Positions 41,449 through 53,144 of a stretch of DNA of 64,000 nt are shown here, piece by piece. Position 1 is the stretch's first letter, and each line of letters begins with the position of its first letter. Below the pieces are notes generated by a model, which was not told where the DNA came from, did not search any database, and was given only the letters and a program-made list of their open reading frames with translations. The DNA lies in assembly GCA_001632435.1 (NCBI GenBank), contig KV423952.1, positions 62,001 through 126,000 of the forward strand, in the 5' to 3' direction. The position numbers were made by a program, and so were the translations under genes. Origin of the DNA: Calocera cornea HHB12733. Its lineage: Eukaryota > Basidiomycota > Dacrymycetes > Dacrymycetales > Dacrymycetaceae.

Positions 41449-42114
41449 GGGAGCTGACACGGCACACGGGGAGACTTCTGCGCAGTGAAGAAGGAACTGG
41501 GACGTCCATTTCTGTAATGCTCGAACATGCCATTACCACGTGTATACCCATCATTTTGGCACTGAACTGTTATGATGTTGCATTGGTCGGGTGGTTTGTG
41601 CAGGCTGCCCGAGGCGTGCTGCGAGGCTCTCGGAGCGTGTATTCCCACTGCTCCAGCTCGCATTCTGCCTCTTGTGCTGCTGATACCTCTCCTCTGGTAT
41701 CGTCTGACCTTATCTATCTCTGCACCGTCCTGCTGACCTAGTGCGGCTTCTTGGCACCTCCTAAACTCGGCTGCCTCAGTCATTCGTTACGCAACCACCC
41801 GCTTTCGGCGGAGACAAGCACGGCGGGAGTGGCAAGCACGTATTGCGCTTGCGGTATCGTGTCCTTTCTGGAGCTGTTGCGACACCGGACCTGGTCTGAG
41901 CAATGTCCCAGCTCGGCCAGCACCATGGTGTAGCGAGACGATCTGTTCGGTCGTCTAAGTATTCCTCTCGATGCTTCAAGAGCCCAAGAGAGCACCCATT
42001 ACCGGTGCATATAAACCACCCCTCCGATCCCTCAGCACACTATGAACCAGCTCCACCCACCTCGCCGTAGCCCAAGCCTGCTGCGCACCACCGTTCCTCG
42101 TCGCCTGATCTACA
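41449..42114. other. intergenic between paralogs H and I
   Basis: 0.67 kb with no gene; the TATA box of I is at 42010. Confidence 0.6.
42010..42015 (+). promoter_or_regulatory. TATA box, paralog I
   Basis: TATAAA, 105 bp upstream of the ATG at 42115. Confidence 0.6.
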
Positions 42115-42646
42115 ATGTCCGACCCCACTGGGACGCCCGCGTACCACGGACCAGTCTATCCCGGGCCAAAGGGCACGCTCCTCCTCCCGCAGGACGGCGC
42201 AACATGGGACAACGCCTCTGGTGTGCTCCTCCCCCTCCCGTCCTTCCCGGTACACTCTACCCGTGCTGATCCGCTCCACAGGCTTCGGCCTCGGGCATGT
42301 CGTCTACCAGGGGATCGACTGCCCGTACAACGCGGCGAGCCCGAGCGCGCACGAGCTCGTGCACGTCAAGACGCACCACATCTCGCTCACGCTGCAGCTG
42401 GTCGCCGACCCAGCCGGGATCCCGCACAGCATCGTGCTCGCGCACGGCCTAGCGCCAAACAGCGCCAACAACACCGTCGATGTTTGGTTCCAGATCCCCG
42501 TCGGGGCGGGCGGGCTCACGGGCAAGTACTATCTGCTCGTGGAGGAGACGCAGGAGGGTACACGCTCCGACTCAGGCGCACCGGCGCACGTCACGTTCCG
42601 CGCTGCCAGCCCCGAGATCTACCTCTCGGCGGGGCGCATCCCGTGA
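42115..42646 (+). CDS. family paralog I without signal peptide
   Basis: Two exons (42115-42220, 42282-42646) give 156 aa. The N-terminus MSDPTGTPAYHGPVYPG has no hydrophobic core, so unlike the other eight genes it should be cytosolic or leave by another route. The domain is otherwise whole: GPKGTLLLPQDGATWDN, FGLGHVVYQGIDCPY, HVKTHHISLTL, LAHGLAPNS, VWFQIPVGAGG, YYLLVEETQEG and VTFRAASPEI. The intron keeps phase and place. An insertion (NAASPSAHEL) lengthens one loop, and Asp of HHID is Ser. A cysteine (IDCPY) appears. A missing upstream signal exon was sought between 42010 and 42115 and not found. Confidence 0.82.
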
Positions 42647-43153
42647 GCGGTGGGAAGCTCTGCGGCGGGATAGGGCTCTACCTGAGGGGGGGCAGTTTGG
42701 AGAAAGTGCGCTGCCGTATTGAGGTGACTTAGTCCGACCATGGCCGTTTCTCAGCCTGGCCTCCTCCCTCCGGCCTCGTTCGGACAATCGGCGATGCACG
42801 CTGTCGTGCGTCGTTGACGCGACCATGTACATATCAATGACGCTTCCGTGCGCGTCGTCACTCGCTTTCAATGGTGTTGCTGTTGTATACATAGCTCTGC
42901 CAGCTGTCACTGCCAGAAACTCACGCACATACACCCTCGTACGAGTGGGCGATATCGTTCGCTTATACTGTCCGTGTCAATGTGGGGTTGCCGAGGCATG
43001 TCATCCCTGTGTACTGTATATCGCCATCTGAGGCTCGAGTGCTGTATGCTGTCCATGTAACAATACCGTTCCAGTGTCCGCGTTTGCCTTCCCGGGACCA
43101 CGCCCGCGGCCGACTGGCAAGCGTTTCCGTTTCAGCCCGACCGCTCACTCCAA
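42647..43153. other. intergenic, end of paralog cluster
   Basis: 0.5 kb between convergent genes; no gene seen. Confidence 0.6.
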
Positions 43154-45035
43154 CTAGCCCATCCTCTCCCTCCCCCCAATCTCCCCGTTCCCGTTCCCGC
43201 TCCCGAGGCTCGCGCCAGCCTTCCCCTCCGCCTCGCCATACCCTCTCCACTCTCGCTCAGGAGGCGGCGGCGTCCCCGGGCCCAGGAGCCGTTTCCACCA
43301 GCTCCTCCTGCGCTTCCCGGCAGCGCTCGCCCCAGTATCCATGCTAGCATCCCCATCCACATCGTTGTCCGCCTCGCTATCGCCCTCGGCGCGGGGCACG
43401 CGCTGCCCAGCCCCACGCGGATGGTCCATGCTCCTGCTGCGGCCCTGGCGGTCCTGCCCAGTGGGACCGTCCGGACCGCTGTGCCCGTCCTGCCCAGTTG
43501 GGTCGCGGGCACAGTCGGGCGACCCCCCGCCAGCATCAGTCTCAGCCGCCGGCCCCCTCCTGCGATCCGCAGAGCGGGACAGCCTGGACCCGTGCCCGTG
43601 CCCGTGCCCGTGTGCGCGCGCCCCGGGCGGCGGGGGGGTCTTGATGAGCTTGTTGGGGTGGTGCGGGTGCGGGTGCTTGTCTTTCCTCCCACTTCCAGCC
43701 CCGATGCCGATGCCGATGCCGATTCCACTCTTGCTGGGCGTCTGAGGGCTCTGGAGCGGCTGGCTCGGGCTTGCAGGGGGCAAGGCGGGTGCGGGGCCGT
43801 TATCGTTGTCGTTGTCGTTGTCTAGGGCCGGGGGGAGCGCGTGTGCCCGTGCAGCGCGTTCGGGCTCGCCTCGCCCTCCACCCTCAGCACGGCGGGCGAG
43901 ACTAGTGTATGCAGAGGTGTCGGCGTTCGCCGCCATGGGGGCCCGCGGCGAGGGATGATGCGGCGAGGTGGGGGGCATCGCCCCCATCGGGAGGGGGTCG
44001 AGCGGCCTGCCGCCACCGCCAGTGCCGTTCCTCTTCGCAACTGTAGCTGTCGGGGACACAGGAGCTGCCGCCGGCACATCCTGGCCAAAGACCTCGCGCT
44101 GCGTTCCCTCACCTCTCTGCGGCGCCCGCTCGCGCTCCGGATCGGGGGAGTCGGAGTCGGCCAAGCCCGCAGACGTCGCGAGCGCGGCGAGCGCTGCGGG
44201 TCCCGCGAAGCCTTCTTCATGCGCATGCGCGTGTGCGTGCGCTGGGGAGGAGTGGGCGCGCTGCTGCTGCTGCGCGGGTGAACTGCCGGAGGTTGGGGCT
44301 ACGCGGTGCGACTGCGCAAGATGGGGGCTGGCGGCAGCATCGGCAGCGGCGACGATGCGAGGATGAGCACCGGCGGCGGGGGCAGCGGCAGAGTCGGCCT
44401 CCGCCCCAGGGCTGGGACCAGCGCGAGCATCAGCACCGGGATGACGGTGTGCCCCGGCCCCGGCCCCGGCCCCGGCCTCGGCATGAGCAGCATCGTCCAG
44501 CCTCAGCGCCTGCAGGTGTCCCGCCAAGCCCTGATCCGCCGCTTCGCGCGACGAGGCGGCGGGGACGAAGTGGTAGTCCTCCTGTTGGTGCAGCTGTTGC
44601 TGCTGCGCGTCTTCTGGGAGGTGTCAGATGTGCCACGAAAACGGGGGAGGGGGGCTTACGTGTGTGGTTCAAGGGTTGTGTGGGTGCTCCTATGCCGGTG
44701 CGTGGGCTCGGGTCGTCTTCCTGCCCCACTTCTACGGCGCCGACGCTAGCACCAGCACCAGCACCAGCCCCGTCTCTCCCGGCACCTCCCTCCCCCTCGG
44801 TTGCGGGCTCATAAACGGGCTGATAATGCACAACAACATGGTGCACATGCCTGTCTACGTTCCTAACCGTGTGGACCTCCTCGAGCTCGCGCGGCTGGAC
44901 GCGGTGGTGCGTGATGGGGCGGAGGAAGAGGGTGTGGTGTGATGTGGGCTGGTAGTCGGTGGGCGGGTAGGCGCCGGGGAGGTGCGGGGAGGGGAGGGGG
45001 GACGGGGTGGGAGAGGCGTTGACGGGCGTGGCCAT
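43154..45035 (-). CDS. low-complexity hypothetical protein, 611 aa
   Basis: Two exons (45035-44660, 44613-43154) joined in phase 1 by a 46-nt intron (GTAAGC..CCCAG). The N-terminal ~60 residues are Pro/Thr rich, then a short more ordered block (VQPRELEEVHTVRNVD, HVHHVVVHYQPVYEP). The rest is low complexity: Ala/Gly/His runs, GIGIGIGIGAGSG, HGHGHGHGSRLSRSADRRR, and polar NDNDNDNG. The basic C-terminal segment GKRRRSWWKRLLGPG is the most distinctive and could bind membrane or nucleic acid. No known domain. The HVHHVV block echoes the His-rich protein transcribed divergently at 46575. Confidence 0.6.
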
Positions 45036-45452
45036 TGGTGGTGGTGGTGGGAGGGTCGGCGTGAGAGGAGGAGGGAGGAGGGAGGGCTCGCGTTGGGGTG
45101 CAAGGAGCGAGACGGTGGGAAGGGCGAGAGGGGGGGCAGTGGGGCGGACGAGGGAGGGATGACGCAGACGATCTCGTCGGGACTAGGACTGATCGACGCG
45201 GGAGCGAGGGTGAGAGGCACATCGAGGCTGCACCCCCCCACCCCCCGATCGACCTCCTCGTCACTCTGCCGCGCGGCCCAGCCCACCTCGGACCGACTCA
45301 CGATCCTCGCCCCCGTATCGCACACAATTTCGGATGCACACCGCAGTCCTACATGGTGCTCCCGCATATGCAGGACAGGCTCCTGCCACACAGCTCATCC
45401 GCCAGGAGACCTGACGTCATCGTCCAACAGGGCGCCACGCGACCAGAGGCGC

Positions 45453-45482
45453 TCACGTTCACGTTCACGTTCACGTTCACGT
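45453..45482. repeat. TCACGT repeat, five copies
   Basis: Five perfect TCACGT units then a degenerate TCGCGT. CACGTT/CACGTG-like cores could bind bHLH factors; a plain microsatellite is equally likely. Confidence 0.85.
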
Positions 45483-46237
45483 TCGCGTTTGCTCCCGCCC
45501 CGCGCCCTCGCTTCCGACATCACCGGCAGCCTGAGCTCAGCATGATCTGCCCGATCGCTCCTCCCCTCGACTCCAACACCACTGTGCACTCCTCCTGTGG
45601 TCCCGCCAGCTCGAGAATGGCCCGATACTAGTCTAGTCCTGTCCTCGCTGATTCCGGTCATTAATTCTGGCACTAGTACTCCCAGGGCGCGCTGGGATAC
45701 CCGCCCTCAGGCTGGCGCGCCGATCCCCACCTCCGCCGCCCGGGCTGAGAGCACTAGCACCTCCTACGCCGGCGATCCCTTCCCTCCCGAGTCGAGTCGA
45801 CAAGCGGCCAGGCGAGCACTGGCGCCCCTGTCAGCGTCAGCGTCAGCGTGATCGCGGGAATCGTGAAACTCGGACTGACTTGGACAACCCCGCTCCCGCT
45901 CCCGCGCCGGGCGCTCCAAGCCGATATCGCGGTGGTTTCGCAACAATCGCGCGCCTCACCCCTCCCGTCGCGCATCGCGCATCCAGCTTACCCGCTCCTG
46001 CCTAGGCCGAGCGCCCCGCCCCGTCGCCCCGTCACGCGAACTGAGCCTGAGCCTGAACCTGAACCTGCTCGATCCGATGTTCCCGCCCGCCCAACCCATC
46101 CGTCCACAGTAATCGGACCGATCCCACCTCCCCCGCCCCGCGTCCAAACAAGGGCCGAGACACCCCCGCCGTACCATGGGTCCCTCCCTCCCAGGCCGCG
46201 ATCCAGGCCGCGCTGGGGCTGGGGCTGGGCTGGGGAT

Positions 46238-46293
<56 letters not shown>
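46238..46293. repeat. poly-G tract, 56 G
   Basis: Uninterrupted G run ~280 bp before the ATG of the His-rich gene and ~140 bp before its TATA box. Potential G-quadruplex; the exact length is uncertain in any assembly. Confidence 0.92.
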
Positions 46294-46294
<1 letters not shown>

Positions 46295-46430
46295 TGATGC
46301 GTGTGGCGTGTGGCTTCCCCGCGCCGGGGAGTACGGGTGTGCGTCATGGTGATGTCGTCTTCCGTGTGTGAGGCACTGGGGATCGGGCGCGCGCCCTGTC
46401 CCGGCGTGGGGGCAGGATGGGCGCGATCGA

Positions 46431-46437
46431 TATAAAG
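46431..46437 (+). promoter_or_regulatory. TATA box, His-rich protein gene
   Basis: TATAAAG, 144 bp upstream of the ATG at 46575. Confidence 0.6.
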
Positions 46438-46574
46438 TTCCTTCCTTCCCTGCTGGGCCTGCGGGAACTCAAGAGCATACACGACTCCGCCGCCCTCTTG
46501 CACCTCCACCTGCATCCACTCCTCCTAACCACCATCAAAACCATTCATCCAACCAGCCAATCACCCAACGCAAA

Positions 46575-47867
46575 ATGCCAGGCATAATCGACAAGGTGCT
46601 CAACAAGATCGAGGGGAACCCCGCCTCCGCCCCCCGCTCGGGCTCCGTTTCCTCCAAGGACACCGCCAGCACCACCGGCTCGGCGTACGACGGCCACCCT
46701 TCCGGCCCCGGCGCTGGGACCGGGACCGGGTTCACCGGCAAGGCAGAGCGCGGTGTTGCGCGGGAGGGGGACGACCTCGCCCTGCGCGAGGGCACGGGCC
46801 CTGGCACGACGGGGCACGGGGGCGCCGCTGCCAACACCACTGACGGCGCGAACGGCGCTTCCGGCTTCAACCGCAACGCCACCAGCGGCCCCAACGGCAG
46901 CAATGGTCCCAGCGGCGTGGGCGTGGGTATGACGGACGCGTCCGGGACGCGCGGGGTGCACGGTACCGGCACGCACGGCCACCATTTTGCTGGCGTCGAC
47001 GGGGAGGAACATTCTTTTGGCCACCAGCCCAAGGAGGGCGAGGCCGTCCCGGACAGGCTCGACGCCGGCGCGCAGAACGTCCATGTGAGTGCTTGCCCCC
47101 CCCCGGGCCGCGCAGGACAGGGGCTGATAGTCGCTGCAGCACGACACGTTCCACCTGGGGCACAAGACGCACGAGCGGGTGCTGCACCCCGAGGTCGAGG
47201 AGGTGTCCCGCGAGCGCGAGCACGAGCGGCACGTCCACCACGTGCAGCATCACGTGCAGCCTGTGCAGCACCGCGAGGAGATGGACGAGGTGCACCAGCA
47301 GCGCGGCGTACCGGTCACGCGCATCCATGAGAAGCACGTGAATGAGGACGAGGGGGACCGCGAGGCCTTCCTTGGGCTGGGGCAGAAGCATCAGGATCGC
47401 GTCGAGCACCTGCCCGCCCAGAGGCAGGTTGTCGACGCGGGCGAGACGGTCAATGAGAGTGAGTCCTTCTCCAAGCATAAGCAGAAGGAGCAGGTGCTGA
47501 CCTGATCGCAGCCGTCCACCACCACGTGCACAACGTGATCCAGCCGATCGTGCAGAAGGAGACGATCGCGCCGACGCGCATCCACACGACCGTGCCCCTG
47601 CACCACGTCGTGCACGAGGCGCCTATTGTCCATTCCTCCATCTCGCACGAGCCCATGGCCCGGGACGACTTCCTCGCGCAGGGCGGCAAGCTCGGCGAGG
47701 GCCTCACGCACCAGGCGGCGGGCGACCGCCTCCTTGGCGGAGACTGCGAGCGCAACGTGGAAGGCGACGGGGAGAACATGCTCAGCAAGATGCGCTTGGG
47801 CGGCGCGGGCAGCCACACGCATGGGAACGCCGCGTCGCCTGCCACGGGCAGCGATGCTACTGCTTGA
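46575..47867 (+). CDS. His-rich hydrophilic protein, 394 aa
   Basis: Three exons (46575-47084, 47140-47458, 47512-47867). The N-terminus (MPGIIDKVLNKIEG) is a possible amphipathic helix. Residues ~20-160 are Gly/Thr/Asn rich. From ~170 the chain is dense in His, Glu and Val: HERHVHHVQHHVQPVQHREE, TVHHHVHNVIQPIVQKETI, TRIHTTVPLHHVVHEAP, then EPMARDDFLAQGGKLGEGL. This pattern (HH, QP, QKET, HTTVP) is shared by a fungal group often labelled allergen-like or stress-related, with no proven activity. No signal peptide or membrane segment. High hydrophilicity suggests a stress protectant or metal-binding role; that is inference. Confidence 0.8.
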
Positions 47868-50800
47868 GTTTACCAGCATGCGCAGAGGCAGCGGAGACGA
47901 GGAAACATGATGCGGACTTGACTCATTGAATCCCCCATCCGACGACGACTCCATACGAGGTAGAATGCGTACAACACAACAGATAGTGACAATGATGCAA
48001 TTGACCCAATTNNNNNNNNNNNNNNNNNNNNNNNNNNNNNNNNNNNNNNNNNNNNNNNNNNNNNNNNNNNNNNNNNNNNNNNNNNNNNNNNNNNNNNNNN
48101 NNNNNNNNNNNCAACCACCTCTGCCGCGCTCCCAGGAGCTGACAATGTTGTTGTGCCCACTGCCGAAAGCGGCCCGACAGAACAGTTCGATCCCCGAGAA
48201 GAGCAAGGATAGCCTGCGAAACACGGCGAGCACTTGCTTCCCGATGACTCACCAGTCCGTGCTTAGCTGGCTTCTTTTCCGCTCCTGCGCCCTCTGGCCC
48301 GGGAGCAGGAAGGCTCAGGCCGACCGACCGTCTGCTGGGCGGCCTAAAGTGTCGCTCCACGTGTGCGAGTACTCGACGGCGCGGGCTGCGGGTAAGACAG
48401 ATGGCGGCGATTCGTGAACGACGCAGGACGGGGAAGCGGGATGCTACAGGACGGGGCAGGGACGTCGGACCAGTGTTGTTGGGGGAACCTCGCGAGCGGG
48501 GCGCTGGAGGGGGATGGGGTTCGGGCCTGCCGCGTGCGATGTGCGATGTGCGATGTGAAGAGAGAGGAGAGCGCTGGCCGTGGTGCCTGAGTGCGGGATA
48601 TCCGAGTTGGGGCAGGGGTGCCGCCGAGCACCGACGGTCGTCGGACAACGCGTACAGGCTGGGCTGTTGAACGCGCTGCTTCAAGTTCTCCTGATCGAGG
48701 GTGGTCGTACGATAGGGCGTCTTCTGGCTCGAGAAGTCCGAGGCGGAGGAGCAGCAGCTGGATAGCGCCATGCCCCGGGTGGCCGATCGTCGGCGGAGGT
48801 TAGTTCGTTGGTCAAGGTCGCCGTTTCGGGCTGGCCGACTGTGCTGACACGTAGTTGCTTCTAGTGCAAAGCGGCCGAACTGTTGGTGCAAAATGGCGGA
48901 AATGTGAATTTGTGACACTTGGAGTGAAGAAGGTGCATCAAGACATGCCGAGTATATGGTGATCATTTCTCGATGCGGTGAGGTCGCGACGCTGAATAAC
49001 GGTGCTCGGCATGGAACCCCGGCGCCGAGATGTTGTACGTACATGCAGCGTTGCACAAAGAGGAGCCGGGTGGAATGGCAATCACACAGCAGGCAAAGCA
49101 ACCGCCTCTGCCGGCCGGCGGGGAGCCAGGACAGCAGGTGGTGCTTGCGGTCCGCGGGCGGTACCAGCACTCTCCCGAAGCCGCTGGTGAGTTGGGGCGA
49201 TGAAGTCCAGGGTCGGCTAGCAGCTTCGGTCCGCAGCATGTACGCAGGTTGAGTGGAGCGGGACGAAAACACAGCTAGATGCTGTCGTCGCCCACAGGGT
49301 GCAGGGAAGCCGTGTATACGGATGTAGTCGTTGCACGCTATCTCCGGAAGTGCGCAAAGTCATGCGCTCGTCCACCGGGAGAAAGCCTTGCGTTTCTGAG
49401 ACACGGCGAATGAATAGCTGCACAATATACAGTCACGGAGAACGCGTCGTCGGCGCCGATCGGTACCGCGATGGGTCTTGGTAGCGCGGCGCGCGATGTT
49501 GCGGGATTGTGATGCGCGTGTTCGAGGGGCTGCCCCAACAGGAGTTGTGCATGAGATGCGCCTGTCCGTGGATCAGCGCATCGGGAGATCCGGCCATGAA
49601 TGTGATGTTCAACGCTTAAGGCGGCCAATGAATGTAAGCAACACGAGGCTGGTCACCACTGGAGTGTGTCGACGCGTTGGGCCGTTGAGCGACTTTTGGG
49701 GTGCAGAAATGCTCCGGCTAGGATTGGACAGTCAGGCACCACCGACACCGCACCCTCGGCCTTCATCGGAGACGTGACGGGCGTATATCGTGCTTCAGCC
49801 GCGGCAGCAAATCGAAGATATTCTACTGAATTGGATTACGTCCGCGATATGTTCAACTCTACGCCGGGGATGCGGGCACAGCTCGGAGGGACCGGTTGCC
49901 GGTTTGGGCCCCGTCGACAGCGGTGCGTGCTGCATGCGGATGCGCGCAGCTTTGGTGGATATCAGAATGTCCAGAACCGCTCCAAAAGGGGGCTGAGTCT
50001 TGTGGCTCCTCTCCGGGTTCCCACGTCGAAGGAGAAGCATTCGCCAGTCCCATGGATCGCGCCCATTCTCGATGAAATGAATTCATGGGCATGGGCGATA
50101 GTTAGATTTTGATGGAACTTGTAGTCTGTGACAGCATTTGACACATTGCAAACACCCTTTCACCCCTGCATTCATTCATGAAAGCGACGAAGCGTTTAAC
50201 AATTAGAGTAATACGCCCGTGTTGGGCGTTAGGGATTCGAAGCATAATCAATGCCGATCAGGTCGTCACTCCCGGAACCCAGCGCTCGCGGGATATGGTA
50301 AAGCCGACGCGGCGGACAGCTTGAGAAGCTCCGGTCAGACCACACCTTCTATCACGGGGCAGGCGACAGTTGGTGAACATGATCCGGCTTGCAGGGAGCC
50401 ACCGAGGTTCGCGTGCCGTAATTTCTGCGTAGGGTCCGGAATCGCAGGCGCGAGCCTGGACCAGGGCAGAAAGGATTACGGAGTCGCCAGGTGGACTGCC
50501 TGCTCTCGATTCGGTGGAGGGTGGCAGAGATCTCCTCCAAGACCGGTACAGCTGCAGGCCATCGAGCTCTCGGTCCTGGGCAGCTCTGTACAGCTGCGAC
50601 GGCCGACCAGCACTAAGCACAAGGCACGGCACCGATCGCCTTCCAGTGTAGCATTGTCTAAGCGAAACTAGACAGAACAGCGATAGAGGACCGCAAGGGC
50701 GGGGTCCAGGGTCGCAAAGGGTCTTCCAAGGCCCCGCGGGTTCGCGGATGAGAATTGGAAGCAGTGCGTGTGCTCACACTGGAATCATTGCGATCATTCG

Positions 50801-52089
50801 CACAACATCGTAAAATCGACGTAGTGCCAAAGTGCCATGATATGCACCACGCAGCATAGGACCATCCGCTAGATGATGTTGTATGATGGACGTGTGACTT
50901 GCGATTGACAGAGGATGACATGGTGGACAATGCTTTGAGGGCGCGAATCCCGCCGGAATCTGACGCGCGTGTCTTACACGTGGGTGAAACGTGGCAGTGC
51001 AGGCCGCGCGAAGTCCCCCGCACGACACTAATCGCGTCACTGTTGTTTCTGTATATGGGCATTTTGCCCTCGTGAAGCGGACGGCGGCGCCGCTGCATCG
51101 ACTTCTGTCACCCCGGTATGCGAAATTCCCTCAGGGACCCGAGACAGGAACAGAAAAGAGGAGAACCGCATTGCTTTCTCCCCTGCGGAGGAGTCGGTGT
51201 TGCTTCGCGGCGCGATCAATTAGCTTCGGATATGCTGTGTCGGACAACAGACAGTGTGACGCTAACATATCAAGGCTCGTCCCGCTGTCTCACTCGATTT
51301 TATGCTAATTGGACCAACATATGTTGACTCGTTGTCAACCAGGTGCGACCTGGCTCAGCGAAAGCGATGTAATTGCGCGTTCCGATTGGCGGGCGGACTC
51401 GCGTCATAAATCGTTCATCGACGAGTCCTTGGCCATACCCCTCCGGCGTCATTTTGCGCTCGCGGGAGTGCAGTCATTGTGCGCATTCCATCGCCAACCA
51501 TAATCCGGACGTGCTCCTTACATCGCCTTCCGCCACCACAGCGTATTGTAGGAGTCGTGTCTAGTAATTGGACGAAGTCACCTGAGAACGGCCCGCCAGT
51601 GGCAATGTTCCACGCCTTTACCCGGAGACGCGCTCTTCGGAGATGTAAAGAAGGGGCACCGCAGCGCTTTGTATTCACCTACCGCGGTCGTGTGCAGAGC
51701 ATGTCTTCCCGCGCTATTCCGTTTTGGGCCAGAACTCCTTCCGCCCCCTTTTGCTTGGTCCATCGCATTCAGTCCTCCTGTGTCCATCAGAAGTGAGTGC
51801 GTGTGTGTCGGCAACTGGGCGATTCCTTTCCTTCCTTCCTTCGGCAAATACATTGGGGCAGTGTGGAGGGCATGGTAAACTTGTCCCGGTTCAGACCGGG
51901 AATTGGGGCATATTCTCTTAAACTGGTTGGGGTTGTGATATTTCGAGAATGCTCGTCTTCCTGAAGATACCGACAGCTCAGCGTCCCTGTGGTTATAAAG
52001 CCCGCGGAACGGAGCCCCTGACTGCTCAGTCAAATTCGAAATCAAACCCCAGCTCTCACCACTCTACCAACAACGACTCAAGCTCAACA
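47868..52089. other. 4.2-kb gene-poor stretch with gap
   Basis: No gene with ATG, splice chain and motif could be built. A minus-strand frame right of the gap (48344-48631 and neighbours) is Pro/Arg/Ser rich and might be part of a gene cut by the gap. Base composition is closer to 50% GC than in the flanking genes. The last ~150 bp are the promoter of the Zn2Cys6 gene. Confidence 0.45.
48012..48111. other. assembly gap, 100 N
   Basis: Fixed-size N run. Unlike the first gap, its flanks do not repeat each other. True gap size is unknown. Confidence 0.98.
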
Positions 52090-53144
52090 ATGTCTACTGC
52101 TAGCAACTCGCCTACTAGTAACTCCACCTCTTCGGGTCAGAGTGGTGGTCGTGCTGGGAGGAAGCCCAGGGATGAGGGACGCTCTGTCCCACATGCGACT
52201 CAGGCCTGCGATACTTGTCGCAGGAGGTGAGTTCGCCTCTGTAATCTGGTTGATAGACACCATTGACACCCACGTGCTTTAGGAAAGTCCGCTGTGAGGG
52301 CAACAGTAATGCAGGAACGCCTTGCCCCAACTGTGTGAAGGCAGAGATAGAGGTACATTATCTGACAATCGCCACAAATCGCCACTGATCATTTTCTCAG
52401 TGTACATGGTTCGGCTCCGATGGCAGGCGCAATGGAGGGGGCCAGAACGCAGCCCAGCAGTTGGGCCCAGGCGGATACGCTCAGGTGTACACGGCTCAGG
52501 TTAGGCCTCGTCCGTTCAAGTAAGACACGGATGCTAATGCATACGAATAGGGCCAGATGCCGATGACCTTGAATACCCAGGGGTACAATAGCGATGGCTC
52601 CTCTTCTGGAGGGTCCCAGTCCCCTTACAGCCCAGCCGCCGGTCAGCCAATGATGCCCCAGATGGGATACCCAGCAGGGTATGGGGCGCAGGCTGGTGGA
52701 CAGGCTCAGTATGGACCCGGAGGACCGCAAGCTCCCATGGGTCAGGCACAGTAAGTACTGCATATGTGGTCCCTTTGGAGTGATCTGAACCGATTGCCAC
52801 AGGTGGCAGCAGCAGCAGACGTATCAAGGAAATCCTGCGGGGGGCGTGGGACGTGGATTCGCGCCTGTCCAAGGCGGTTACACTCAGCAACCTCTTCAAT
52901 TCCCTCAGCAGGGTGGTGGGCGGTACGTTTATCCATGATGCAATGAGATTGAGAGGCTGACTATCACCCAGCGGTGCTCATCCCGGCCAGCCCGGCCAGC
53001 CCGGTTATCCCTTCCAGAACACCCACTTCCCTGGCCCGCCCTACTTCCCGTGAGTCGTGCCAGTTTACAGAGCTGGTCGTTGTGCTCAACAGACCTAGGG
53101 GCGAGGGCGGCAATGGGGCCAATCACTACAATGGAAACCACTAA
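52090..53144 (+). CDS. small Zn2Cys6 zinc-cluster protein
   Basis: Seven exons (52090-52226, 52283-52352, 52401-52499, 52551-52750, 52803-52922, 52972-53049, 53093-53144) give 251 aa. A GAL4-type zinc cluster spans the first splice: ACDTCRRRKVRCEGNSN then TPCPNCVKAEIECTWF, with all six cysteines in the usual spacing and the basic RRRK patch. Such clusters bind CGG-type DNA sites in fungi. The rest is Gln/Gly/Pro/Tyr rich (SPYSPAAGQPMMPQMGYP, WQQQQTYQG, GQPGQPGYP). There is no fungal-specific middle homology region, and usual members are 600 aa or more. It may be a minimal regulator or a prion-like coactivator. Confidence 0.87.

Larger units (their letters stand above)
45036..46574. promoter_or_regulatory. 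divergent promoter region with poly-G tract
   Basis: 1.5 kb between divergent genes. It contains a TCACGT repeat (45453-45482), a 56-G run (46238-46293) and a TATA box (46431-46437). No gene seen. Confidence 0.6.

Noticed and set aside
43341..44814. Several plus-strand frames over 130 aa
   Set aside because: Antisense of the 611-aa low-complexity gene; no start, splice or motif support.
47923..49272. 449-aa minus-strand frame crossing the N gap
   Set aside because: Continuity rests on unknown bases; without them it is broken and has no family motif.
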